Positions 1-7,610 of a DNA stretch of 64,000 bases are shown one piece after another (the stretch's first letter is position 1; each line of letters opens with the position of its first letter). This DNA is from Allobosea sp. 67-29 (lineage in GTDB: Bacteria > Pseudomonadota > Alphaproteobacteria > Rhizobiales > Beijerinckiaceae): assembly GCF_001898115.1 (NCBI RefSeq), contig NZ_MKSQ01000014.1, forward strand, positions 258,109 to 322,108. The letters run 5' to 3'. Both the position numbers and the translations under genes were made by a program. The notes under the pieces are model-generated. The model was not told where the DNA came from. It saw only the letters and a list, made by a program, of their open reading frames with translations, and ran no database searches.

Positions 1-200
1 AGAAGGACCCTGCCACGGAAGCCTCCGAGACGGTTCTGGCGCGGATCGAACAGGCGATCGATCTGTTTGGCCGCGAGCGCCTGCTGCTTCACCCCGATTG
101 CGGCTTTGCCACCTTCGCCGACAACCCGATCTGCTGCACCGGCGCCGCGGAGGACAAGCTCGGCGCAATCGCGCGGGCGGTAGAGCGCCTGCGTCTCTAA
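1..200 (+). CDS. Cobalamin-independent methionine synthase (MetE) family protein, 3' end only
   Basis: The window opens inside this gene; the frame beginning at base 3 stays open to the TAA at 198-200 and gives 65 residues. The segment reading HPDCGFATFADNP followed by a helix ending AIARAVERLRL matches the C-terminal end of the MetE barrel, where the Cys of the HPDCG motif is a zinc ligand that activates the thiol substrate. The full enzyme of this family is usually about 340-380 residues in the short form, so roughly four fifths is outside the window. Which methyl acceptor it uses cannot be judged from this fragment. Confidence 0.75.
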   Translation, partial: KDPATEASETVLARIEQAIDLFGRERLLLHPDCGFATFADNPICCTGAAEDKLGAIARAVERLRL

Positions 201-383
201 GGCGTGCTCGGCAGCCGCGTGTCGCTCGCGGTGCCCAGGCGGGAAAGGTATCGGCGCGTGCCGATCGTCGAGCTGTCAACGATCCATCGGCATGCGCTGC
301 GACTTGCGCGCCGGGAAGGCGGCACCGACGTAAAATCCAGTGCCTTGCCGATACCGCGCGTTCGTTGATTCAGGACTTGTGTC

Positions 384-421
384 GATTTCGATATGTCGAT
401 AAATCTAGACATATGGAAATC
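384..421. promoter_or_regulatory. Inverted-repeat operator of the ars operon, overlapping the arsR start codon
   Basis: Arms GATTTCGATATGTC (384-397) and GACATATGGAAATC (408-421) are complementary at 13 of 14 positions around a 10-base AT-rich spacer. The arsR ATG at 413 lies in the right arm. ArsR/SmtB repressors bind such dyads and leave DNA when As(III) binds, so autoregulation is the natural reading. The site is unusual in covering the start codon. Confidence 0.75.
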
Positions 422-769
422 GAATCGATCATCCTCGCCCTTGCGGCCCTGGCTCAGGGCACCCGTCTCGAGGTCTTCCGCCTGCTGGTTGCGGCGGAGC
501 CGGAAGGGCTGCCGGCCGGGGAGGTCGCTCGTCGCCTTGCCGTTCCGCACAACACGATGTCGTCGCATCTGAGTATCCTCAGCCGCGCGGGGCTCGTTCG
601 CTCGGAGCGCTTCAGCCGCTCGATCGTCTATCGGGCCGATCTCGACGCGTTGCGCTCGGTGCTGGCTTTCCTTCTCAAGGATTGCTGCGGCGGCCGCCCG
701 GAAATCTGCGCGCCGCTGCTGGCCGAGCTCAGCCCCTGCTGCCCACCGAAGGCCATGACCGATGTCTGA
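413..769 (+). CDS. arsR: ArsR/SmtB-family As(III)-responsive repressor
   Basis: A 118-residue winged-helix repressor of the arsenic operon. The HTH recognition region is around residues 43-62 (VPHNTMSSHLSILSRAGLV). There is no ELCVCDLC-type metal site in the recognition helix; instead Cys91-Cys92, Cys99 and Cys109-Cys110 cluster at the C-terminus (DCCGGRPEIC, then PCC), the arrangement seen in ArsR proteins that bind As(III) through C-terminal cysteines. The open frame extends further upstream, but homology begins at this Met. No Shine-Dalgarno sequence precedes it and the operator spans it, so the transcript may be leaderless. The 3' end overlaps the next gene by 8 bases. Confidence 0.9.
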   Translation: MEIESIILALAALAQGTRLEVFRLLVAAEPEGLPAGEVARRLAVPHNTMSSHLSILSRAGLVRSERFSRSIVYRADLDALRSVLAFLLKDCCGGRPEICAPLLAELSPCCPPKAMTDV

Positions 770-1289
770 TCGCATCTACAACGTGCTGTTCCTCTGCACG
801 CATAATTCCGCGCGCTCGATCATGGCCGAGGCCTTGCTCAATCATCTCGGGGCAGGGCGCTTCCAAGCCTTCTCCGCCGGCAGCGAAGGCGGGCCCGGGC
901 CGAGACCGATGGCGCTCAAGGTGCTGCAAGCCGAAGGCATCCCGACCGATGGGTTGTCATCGAAGACCTGGGACGTGTTCGCGCAGCCCGGCGCACCGGT
1001 CATGGACCTCGTGATCACGGTCTGTGACCAGGCCGCCGGCGAGGCTTGCCCGCTTTGGCCGGGTCAGCCGATCACGGCGCATTGGGGCATCGAGGACCCG
1101 TCCGACGTTCAGGGCAGCGACATCGAGCGCGAACGCGCCTTTGTGACGGCGCTCCGCTATCTCCGCAATCGGATCAACGTCCTCCTGTCGCTGCCGGTGG
1201 CCAGCCTCGATGAGATGGCGCTGGCACGGCAGTTGCGGAAGATCGGGGAACTCGAAGGAGCGAGCGCCGGCCGCCCGGAGCGCACCTGA
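762..1289 (+). CDS. arsC: Arsenate reductase, low-molecular-weight tyrosine phosphatase type
   Basis: 175 residues. The phosphatase loop C12-T-H-N-S-A-R18 (CX5R) near the N-terminus binds arsenate; Cys88 and Cys96 (ITVCDQAAGEAC) are positioned as the redox relay cysteines of the thioredoxin-coupled class, which reduces As(V) to As(III) in the cytoplasm. It overlaps arsR by 8 bases, and its stop shares bases with the next start (TGATG), so the genes are translationally coupled. It supplies arsenite for Acr3 export. The product resembles the ArsC of many alphaproteobacterial arsR-arsC-acr3 operons. Confidence 0.92.
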   Translation: MSDRIYNVLFLCTHNSARSIMAEALLNHLGAGRFQAFSAGSEGGPGPRPMALKVLQAEGIPTDGLSSKTWDVFAQPGAPVMDLVITVCDQAAGEACPLWPGQPITAHWGIEDPSDVQGSDIERERAFVTALRYLRNRINVLLSLPVASLDEMALARQLRKIGELEGASAGRPERT

Positions 1290-1714
1290 TGGACGTAGTC
1301 ATCTACCACAATCCTGCCTGCGGAACGTCCCGGAACACGCTGGGCCTGATCCGGAACGCGGGCGTCGAGCCGCATGTCATCGAATATCTCAAGACGCCGC
1401 CTTCGCGGACGCTTTTGAAGCAGCTCCTCGACCGGGCCGGGCTGTCGGTCAGGGACATCCTGCGCGAGAAGGGCACGCCCTTCGCCGAACTCCGCCTCGA
1501 CGATCCCAGCCTGTCCGACGAGGCCCTGCTCGGCGCGATCGAAGCCCATCCCATCCTGATCAACCGGCCGCTGGTGGTATCGCCCAAAGGCGTGCGCCTG
1601 TGTCGTCCCTCCGAGGCCGTCCTGCCCTTGCTACCGCCGCAGCGCGGCGAATTCCGCAAGGAGGACGGCGAGCTCGTCGTCGATGCCTCCGGCCGTCCCA
1701 TCGCACTCGCCTGA
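1289..1714 (+). CDS. arsC: Arsenate reductase, glutaredoxin-dependent type
   Basis: 141 residues with a thioredoxin-like fold. The motif NPACGTSRN places the catalytic cysteine at residue 11, the site that forms the thiol-arsenate adduct resolved by glutathione and glutaredoxin. The length is normal for the E. coli plasmid ArsC family. It is not homologous to the preceding arsenate reductase although both carry the name ArsC, so this operon encodes two independent chemistries for the same reduction. It starts on the stop codon of the upstream gene and ends 7 bases before the acr3 start. Confidence 0.9.
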   Translation: MDVVIYHNPACGTSRNTLGLIRNAGVEPHVIEYLKTPPSRTLLKQLLDRAGLSVRDILREKGTPFAELRLDDPSLSDEALLGAIEAHPILINRPLVVSPKGVRLCRPSEAVLPLLPPQRGEFRKEDGELVVDASGRPIALA

Positions 1715-1721
1715 GGTCACC

Positions 1722-2789
1722 ATGTCCACCTTCGAACGCTACCTGACGGTGTGGGTCGCACTGTGCATCCTCGTCGGGATCGCACTTGGCCATGTCATGC
1801 CGGGCGCCTTCCAGGCGATCGGCTCGGTCGAGATCGCCAAGGTCAATCTGCCTGTCGCGATCCTGATCTGGCTGATGGTCATCCCCATGCTGCTAAAAAT
1901 CGATTTCGCGGCGCTTGGACAGGTCGGTCGGCACTGGCGCGGGATCGGCGTTACGCTTTTCGTCAACTGGGCGGTGAAGCCCTTCTCGATGGCGGCTCTT
2001 GGCTGGCTCTTCATCGCCTGGCTGTTCCGGCCGTGGTTGCCGGCCGAACAGATCCACAGCTACATCGCCGGCCTCATCATCCTGGCGGCGGCGCCCTGCA
2101 CCGCGATGGTCTTCGTCTGGTCGAACCTGACGAGGGGCGAACCGCACTTCACCCTGAGCCAGGTCGCGCTCAACGACGCGATCATGATCGTGGCGTTCGC
2201 GCCGATCGTCGGGCTGCTGCTCGGCCTTTCGGCGATCACCGTGCCGTGGGGAACGCTGGCGCTTTCCGTCGCCCTCTATATCGTCATTCCCGTGATCGTC
2301 GCGCAGCTCGCGCGCAACCGGCTGCTGGCGGCCGGAGGGCAGCCGGCGCTCGAGCGTGTCCTGCGCAAGTTGAGTCCGCTGTCGCTGATCGCCCTGCTGG
2401 TCACGCTGGTGCTCCTGTTCGGCTTCCAGGGTAGGCAGATTCTGGCCCAGCCGATGGTGATCGCGATGCTGGCGGTGCCGATCCTGATCCAGGTCTACCT
2501 CAATGCCGGCTTGGCCTATCTGCTCAACCGGGCCGCCGGCGAGCAGCACTGCGTCGCAGGGCCTTCGGCGCTGATCGGCGCCTCGAACTTCTTCGAGCTG
2601 GCCGTCGCGGCTGCGATCAGCCTGTTCGGCTTCGACTCCGGCGCGGCACTTGCCACGGTGGTCGGCGTGCTGATCGAGGTCCCGGTGATGCTGAGCGTCG
2701 TCGCCATCGTGAACCGGTCGAAGGGTTGGTACGAGCGCGGAGCGCGCGGCGCGGCGGCCGGCGAGTCTGCCGCCTTTCCCCGAAGCTGA
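1722..2789 (+). CDS. acr3: Arsenite efflux permease of the Acr3 family
   Basis: 355 residues with about ten hydrophobic helices, as expected for the Acr3 branch of the BART superfamily. The conserved segment APCTAMVFVWSNLTRGEPHFT contains the essential cysteine of the Acr3 transport site. ATG 1722 is preferred over the in-frame ATG at 1683 because GAGGT precedes it and the family begins with this segment. It exports As(III) made by the two upstream reductases across the inner membrane. No arsA, arsD or arsH follows, so the operon is arsR-arsC-arsC-acr3 only. Confidence 0.93.
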   Translation: MSTFERYLTVWVALCILVGIALGHVMPGAFQAIGSVEIAKVNLPVAILIWLMVIPMLLKIDFAALGQVGRHWRGIGVTLFVNWAVKPFSMAALGWLFIAWLFRPWLPAEQIHSYIAGLIILAAAPCTAMVFVWSNLTRGEPHFTLSQVALNDAIMIVAFAPIVGLLLGLSAITVPWGTLALSVALYIVIPVIVAQLARNRLLAAGGQPALERVLRKLSPLSLIALLVTLVLLFGFQGRQILAQPMVIAMLAVPILIQVYLNAGLAYLLNRAAGEQHCVAGPSALIGASNFFELAVAAAISLFGFDSGAALATVVGVLIEVPVMLSVVAIVNRSKGWYERGARGAAAGESAAFPRS

Positions 2790-2814
2790 GGCGCTTCCGA
2801 GCCCGATCGGCGGA

Positions 2815-3063
2815 CGTCCGCCAGCCCGTCAGGGCGAACGGGATCACGATCAGCAGAGCATACATTCGCGGCATGTCGAAGGTGGCGTAGGTCTGGATCA
2901 CGGCATAGCCGAGTCCCTGGTTGGCGAGCTTGGTCTCGGCGAGCAGCGTGCCGATGATGGCGTCGCCGAGCCCGATGCGCAGCCCGTTGACGACCGGGGC
3001 GCGCATCGCCGGCAGATAGATCTTCGCGATCATCTGGCCGACATTGAGCCGGAAGCTCAGGCC
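2815..3063 (-). pseudogene. Remnant of a SsuC/TauC-type ABC transporter permease, C-terminal part
   Basis: Read leftward, this stretch encodes a typical C-terminal third of a nitrate/sulfonate/taurine-type permease, including IAKIYLPAMRAPVVNGLR (the EAA-loop region) and GDAIIGTLLAETKLANQGLG. No start or N-terminal helices precede it: upstream DNA on this strand is the MarR gene and a short unrelated stretch. The similarity fades after the last helix, without the usual end. No partner ATPase or binding protein lies nearby. I read it as the eroded end of a deleted transporter operon. Confidence 0.65.
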
Positions 3064-3143
3064 GCATCGCATCCACCCGGTCCAAGACAAAAGGGCTTTT
3101 CCAGCGAGGCATTTTAGCTCGCGCGACGCAGCATCGTCGGTGC

Positions 3144-3626
3144 TCAGGCGGCTTCGGGCGGGCGCGGTGCTCCCGTTCTCAAGGGCACTCGCGAAGCATC
3201 GTTGTTGAGCTCCACCAGCTGAGCCAGCATGCGCATGAAGGCCGCCCTGTCCTCCGGCGCCAGCGGGGCAAGAATGCGCTCCTGAGTCCGCAGAACCAGC
3301 GGCTCGGCCTGCGCCAGGACACGCTCGCCTTCCGGCGAAAGGCGCAGGACCTTGACGCGCTTGTCGGCCGGGCTGCTGATCCGCTCGATCAGGTTCTTCG
3401 CTTCCATCCGCTCGAGCACGTTGCCGAGCGTCGACCTGTCGAATGCGACCAGGGCCGACAGGCGGGTCGCGTCGATGCCGGGGTTGCCTTGGATCGCCAC
3501 CAGCGCGGCGTATTGTACCGGCGTCAGATCCGCAGGCCCGCACTCCTCGAGGAAGATCGACACGGCGATCTGCTGGGCCCGCCGAATGAGGTGGCCGGGC
3601 ATCTGATAGACGTCATCCATCGACAT
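3144..3626 (-). CDS. mobR: MarR-family regulator, probable repressor of the adjacent 3-hydroxybenzoate hydroxylase
   Basis: 160 residues with the winged-helix core of MarR proteins: recognition helix near TRLSALVAFDRSTLGNVLERM and wing SSPADKRVKVLRLS. It is transcribed away from the mobA-type gene, and two GTATAC operators lie in the space between. In Comamonas testosteroni a MarR protein named MobR represses mobA and is released by 3-hydroxybenzoate; the same gene pair and divergent-type arrangement here support that role. The name is inferred from context, since MarR proteins cannot be assigned a ligand from sequence alone. Confidence 0.75.
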   Translation of the reverse strand: MSMDDVYQMPGHLIRRAQQIAVSIFLEECGPADLTPVQYAALVAIQGNPGIDATRLSALVAFDRSTLGNVLERMEAKNLIERISSPADKRVKVLRLSPEGERVLAQAEPLVLRTQERILAPLAPEDRAAFMRMLAQLVELNNDASRVPLRTGAPRPPEAA

Positions 3627-3718
3627 CGCCGATTTGCCTCTTCGTCGCGATGGCCAGGTTCCGCCGCCGAAACGTCGCTTCGGGACGGTGGCGGCGCGTC
3701 CATCGGCTTTCGTGAGTC

Positions 3719-3743
3719 AGTATACTGTCATTCCGTATACGGG
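3719..3743. promoter_or_regulatory. MarR-type operator, copy 1
   Basis: Contains AGTATACT and CCGTATACGG, each a perfect palindrome, separated by GTCATT-type spacer bases. It lies 93 bases upstream of the MarR gene. The second copy (3830-3854) matches at 20 of 25 positions in the same orientation. Confidence 0.65.
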
Positions 3744-3829
3744 CAAATGGAGGCTGTCAGGCCGCCTAGGGCGGCGTTCGGTCGATCCGCCCCTCCGCCC
3801 GGCTGCTCGTTGACACGTCGTTATCTGAT

Positions 3830-3854
3830 CGCATACTGTTATTCAGTATACGGA
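3830..3854. promoter_or_regulatory. MarR-type operator, copy 2
   Basis: Reads as GCATACTGTTATTCAGTATACGG in effect, the same module as copy 1 with 5 differences in 25; centre-to-centre distance is 111 bases. It is the copy nearer the rightward genes (4037 and 4342). Two operators suggest one site per divergent promoter. Apart from these two sites the 3627-4036 gap shows no gene. Confidence 0.65.
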
Positions 3855-4036
3855 ATAAATAGCGGGCCGCGTGACTGGAGCGCGACGGGAGCAGTCTTCC
3901 GCGAACGCCATGGCAACCGCCATCGTTTTCGGCGGGGACTTCTCGACCGATGCGCCCCGCCGCGACGGCGCTTGCCGGCACGTATGCATCCTCGCCGAGG
4001 ACAGGCACGGCCGGGCATTCCGGGAGGAACAGAACC

Positions 4037-4216
4037 ATGTGCGCAGCAGATCACGGCGGGCAGCACCATCCGATAGCGGTTGCCGTCGACGATACCGCCT
4101 GTCCCTCGGCGCCACCCTCGCGCGAGATGATCGAGGAACTCGTGGCGCATATCGAGGCGCAGGTTCACCGGCCGTGGGAGATGTGGCTGGAGCAGGCCCG
4201 CGCCCGGCGCCGATGA
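4037..4216 (+). CDS. Small hypothetical protein upstream of mobA (59 aa)
   Basis: ATG 4037 follows GGGAGGA at 4022-4028 with about 8 bases spacing, a strong ribosome site, and the frame gives 59 residues: a His-rich start (MCAADHGGQHHP), then an amphipathic helix (REMIEELVAHIEAQVHRPWEMWLEQ) ending in an Arg-rich tail. No signal peptide and no membrane segment. It sits between the MarR operators and mobA, 125 bases ahead of mobA, so it is probably cotranscribed and induced with it. I do not recognise the family. A coding call rests on the ribosome site and on the helix-like composition. Confidence 0.5.
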   Translation: MCAADHGGQHHPIAVAVDDTACPSAPPSREMIEELVAHIEAQVHRPWEMWLEQARARRR

Positions 4217-4341
4217 CGGGCGTGAATCGCTGGGCGCTCGCCTCCTCGTTCCCCAAGTGATCCGCCCGGGCGCGGGCACGCCAGGCCGTTGCCCACGCTC
4301 GATTGCGGACATCCGTCGCCAGACCTTACCGAGAGCACCGC

Positions 4342-6297
4342 ATGCAATTCCACCTCAACGGGTTTCATACTGGGGACCCAGCTGTCGCAGCCGGTCCGGC
4401 GGGCGACGTCCCTCCTGATTTCACGGTCCTGCCCGCCGAAGTCGATGTCCTGATCGTCGGCTGCGGTCCGGCCGGCCTGACCCTGGCGGCTCAGCTTGCG
4501 GCCTTTCCGGAGATCAGCACGCGTATCGTCGACCAGAAGGCCGGTCCGCTCGAGCTGGGCCAGGCCGACGGCATCGCCTGCCGCACGATCGAGATGTTCC
4601 AGGCCTTCGGCTTTGCCGAGCGGGTCCTGAAGGAGAGCTATTGGGTCAACGAGGTCGCCTTCTGGAAGCCCGATCAGGCCCGGCCTGAGAATATCGCCCG
4701 TCACGGCCGGATCCAGGATGTCGAGGATGGCCTGTCCGAGTTTCCCCATGTCATCCTGAACCAGGCACGGGTGCACGACTTCTTCCTGGACGTCATGCGC
4801 AACGCGCCGACCAGGCTGGAGCCGAGCTATTCGCGGCGCCTCCTCGATCTGCAGATCGATACGACGGGCGGGGCGGACGATGGCGTGCCGTCGCATCCGG
4901 TGGCCGTGCGCCTGGAGCGTCTCGACCCCGGGCATGAGGGCGAGGTCGAGACTGTGAGGGCTCGCTATGTCGTCGGTTGCGATGGAGCCCGCAGCGCCGT
5001 GCGCAAGTCGATCGGCCGCGCCCTGCATGGCGATTCCGCCAATCAGGCCTGGGGCGTCATGGATGTGCTCGCCGTCACCGATTTTCCGGATGTGCGGCTG
5101 AAGGCGCTGATCCAGTCCGCTGGCGAGGGCTCGATCCTGATCATCCCCCGCGAGGGCGGCTATTTGATCCGGATCTATGTCGAGCTCAACAAGCTCAACG
5201 AGAACGAGCGGGTAGCGAGCCGCAATTTCGGCGTCGAGCATCTCATCGCCGCGACCCGGCGTATCCTGCATCCCTACAGCTTCCAGGTGCGCGAGGTTGC
5301 TTGGTGGTCGGTCTACGAGATCGGGCAGCGCCTCTGCGACAAGTTCGACGACGTGCCGGCCGACCGGCTGGATCGCCGCCTGCCCTGCGTCTTCATCGCG
5401 GGCGACGCTTGCCATACCCACAGTCCCAAGGCCGGGCAGGGCATGAACGTCTCGATGCAGGATAGCTTCAACCTGGGATGGAAACTGGCGGCGGTCCTGC
5501 GTGGGAGGGCCAGGCCCGATCTCCTGCATAGCTATTCCGCTGAAAGGCAGGCGATCGCGCATGAACTGATCGAGTTCGATCGCGAATGGGCCAAGATGCT
5601 CAGCGCGCCCTTGAAGTCGTCGGCATCCGACGCCGAAGGCGTCGATCCCAGGGAAGTGCAGGACTATTTCGTCAAACACGGGCGCTACACTGCCGGAACG
5701 GCCACCCGCTATGGCCGCTCGCTGCTGACGGGCGATACGGCGCATGAGCGTCTGGCCCGAGGGTTTCCGGTTGGCGCTCGCTTCCATTCCGCGCCGGTGG
5801 TCAGGCTGGCGGATGCGCGGCCGATGCAGCTCGGCCATCTCGCAGAGGCCGATGGCCGTTGGCGTCTCTACGCCTTCGCGGACCGAACCGATCCGACGGG
5901 CACGTCATCCCGCCTGCGCGCGCTCTGCGAACATCTCGCGAATGCGTCTTCTTCCCCGATTCTGCGGTTTAGGCAGCCCAACGACGAGATCGATTCCGTC
6001 ATCGATCTGCGAGCGATCACCCAGCAGGGGCATCGCGAACTCGCGCTGGAGGCGATGCCGGAGCTTCTGTTGCCCTGCAAGGGCCGCCTGGGCCTGCGCG
6101 ACTACGAGAAGATCTTCTGTGCCGATGTCGGTTCGGACCGCGACATCTTCGACATGCGCGGCATCGATCGCGACGAGGGCTGCATCGTGGTCGTTCGACC
6201 GGATCAGTACGTCTCCTGCGTGCTTCCGCTGGACGGCTACGCGGAGCTCTCGTCGTTTTTTGCCGGCTTCATGCGGGGCGAGGGCGGTATGTCCTAG
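4342..6297 (+). CDS. mobA: FAD-dependent 3-hydroxybenzoate 4-monooxygenase (MobA type)
   Basis: 651 residues, the usual length for phenol hydroxylase-like flavoprotein monooxygenases. The FAD/NADPH fold begins with VLIVGCGPAGLTLAAQL near residue 40; the second FAD motif is GDACHTHSPKAGQGMNVSMQD near residue 355; a thioredoxin-like C-terminal domain follows from about residue 470. The N-terminus MQFHLNGF and the segment LGQADGIACRTIEMF are those of MobA, which converts 3-hydroxybenzoate to protocatechuate. ATG 4342 is chosen over 4303 because homology starts there. The neighbouring MarR gene and twin operators fit induction by the substrate. A phenol hydroxylase of other specificity cannot be excluded. 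Confidence 0.85.
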   Translation: MQFHLNGFHTGDPAVAAGPAGDVPPDFTVLPAEVDVLIVGCGPAGLTLAAQLAAFPEISTRIVDQKAGPLELGQADGIACRTIEMFQAFGFAERVLKESYWVNEVAFWKPDQARPENIARHGRIQDVEDGLSEFPHVILNQARVHDFFLDVMRNAPTRLEPSYSRRLLDLQIDTTGGADDGVPSHPVAVRLERLDPGHEGEVETVRARYVVGCDGARSAVRKSIGRALHGDSANQAWGVMDVLAVTDFPDVRLKALIQSAGEGSILIIPREGGYLIRIYVELNKLNENERVASRNFGVEHLIAATRRILHPYSFQVREVAWWSVYEIGQRLCDKFDDVPADRLDRRLPCVFIAGDACHTHSPKAGQGMNVSMQDSFNLGWKLAAVLRGRARPDLLHSYSAERQAIAHELIEFDREWAKMLSAPLKSSASDAEGVDPREVQDYFVKHGRYTAGTATRYGRSLLTGDTAHERLARGFPVGARFHSAPVVRLADARPMQLGHLAEADGRWRLYAFADRTDPTGTSSRLRALCEHLANASSSPILRFRQPNDEIDSVIDLRAITQQGHRELALEAMPELLLPCKGRLGLRDYEKIFCADVGSDRDIFDMRGIDRDEGCIVVVRPDQYVSCVLPLDGYAELSSFFAGFMRGEGGMS

Positions 6298-6429
6298 TCC
6301 GGCCGCCGAGCAGCGCGCCGTGGCATCCGAGCCGTTGCAGCGGTCATGGCCCGATCGTCGCCGCCAAGGGAAATCTGGACCGCGCGTCGGCCTCAGGCGC
6401 CGCCGGGGCGTCTTGCGCGGGATCGGCCT

Positions 6430-7428
6430 TCACCCCTTGAAGACCCGAACCGTGTTGGGAATGAGTTTGAAGCGGCCGACGGAGCCTTCCATGGCTACCG
6501 CGGGCGAGAAGCCCGTCCACTGGCCGAGGCGAATGCCATCCGACGGCCATTGCGGGGGATTGGTTTCGGGACTTATCGAGCGCAGCTCGAAAGCGCTGAG
6601 GATGACGGCCGTGAAATTGTGCCGGCCCTGGCCGCTGAACTGGTCGACCTGAATGGGCACGGGCGTCCCGAAATCCTGCCAGTCGGTCTCGTTGATGAAG
6701 GGGATCGGATTGACGCCCGCGCCGGCCGTTCCGCCGTCATAGTCGTAGCCGGCCAGTCTGTTGTTATCGATATCCCAGATCGCCATCGTCAGCGTGATGT
6801 AGCCGCCGCCGGCGGTGAAGCTCGCGCCTTCGATGATCTTCGCCTTGAACCGCTGGCCGGCGAAGACGATGTTGGGGTCGTCTTCTTCGGAGGGGAGGGA
6901 GCGTGGCGGAAACTCGATCGCCGGATGGATGACCGGTGTGGGCCGGCAACGCGCCCAGCGGAACACCACCCTGCGGTTCTGCCGCATCTGGGCCTCGGTG
7001 GCCGCATTCTTGACCACGAGCTCGGAAGCGCCTTTGGCGATGACCTCCATGTTGGCGGCGATCTTCGCCGCGATGTCCTTCCCGTCCGGAAAGGTCTGCA
7101 GCATCGCCACCAGCTCGCGCTTGCCCGTCTCGGCACGCTTCCGGCTGACGTCCATCTCCTTGTTCGTGGCTGCGGCCCCTTGAAGCCGCAGCGTCTTGTC
7201 CGCATGGCCGACCACCGCGACGGCGGCGATGGGGTTGAGCTTCTGGCTGAAGACGATCTTCTCGGCGATCGCACGAAGCTGCAGCTTCTGCGCCGCGCTC
7301 AGTTCGTGCTTGAACTCCGGAAAATCCATGATCGTCGCTTCTTCGCCGGAACAATCCGCCAGTTGCGCCAGGAAGCTGAACTTGAAGAACGGGCGTACGC
7401 GCACGCCAACGGGGACAGGCCACAGCAT
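6430..7428 (-). CDS. Orphan protein with an OmpA-like region and an unknown C-terminal domain
   Basis: About 332 residues. Roughly residues 55-125 resemble the OmpA/MotB peptidoglycan-associated fold: IAAVAVVGHADKT (the GHxD element), then NKEMDVSRKRAE and a helix. The remainder (residues 130-332) is a beta-rich domain I do not recognise, with WDIDNNRLAGYDYDGG and a terminal WTGFSPAVAMEGSVGRFKLIP. There is no cleavable signal peptide or lipobox, unusual for an envelope OmpA protein. GGGGGAG eight bases upstream favours this ATG; another ATG lies two codons earlier. It stands alone on its strand. Function unknown. Confidence 0.7.
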   Translation of the reverse strand: MLWPVPVGVRVRPFFKFSFLAQLADCSGEEATIMDFPEFKHELSAAQKLQLRAIAEKIVFSQKLNPIAAVAVVGHADKTLRLQGAAATNKEMDVSRKRAETGKRELVAMLQTFPDGKDIAAKIAANMEVIAKGASELVVKNAATEAQMRQNRRVVFRWARCRPTPVIHPAIEFPPRSLPSEEDDPNIVFAGQRFKAKIIEGASFTAGGGYITLTMAIWDIDNNRLAGYDYDGGTAGAGVNPIPFINETDWQDFGTPVPIQVDQFSGQGRHNFTAVILSAFELRSISPETNPPQWPSDGIRLGQWTGFSPAVAMEGSVGRFKLIPNTVRVFKG

Positions 7429-7610
7429 CGGCATTTCTCCCCCAACAGAGCCGCCTGTCCAACTCAACAGGGAACGGGCCCTTGCCTTGAGACAGCCGAA
7501 GATGTCCCGGGTCGGCGACGCCTGCCGTCATCCATTCGGATGAGCGGCGGCAAGAAGCGGCCGCGACGAGTGGCCGGGCGCGGCGACCGATCGCCGGCCG
7601 CCATATGCAC

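Noticed and set aside
4165..5838. Long open frame (557 codons) on the minus strand opposite mobA
   Set aside because: It mirrors a well-conserved flavoprotein gene, has no ribosome site or domain, and its His/Arg/Asp-rich composition is typical of an antisense shadow in high-GC DNA.
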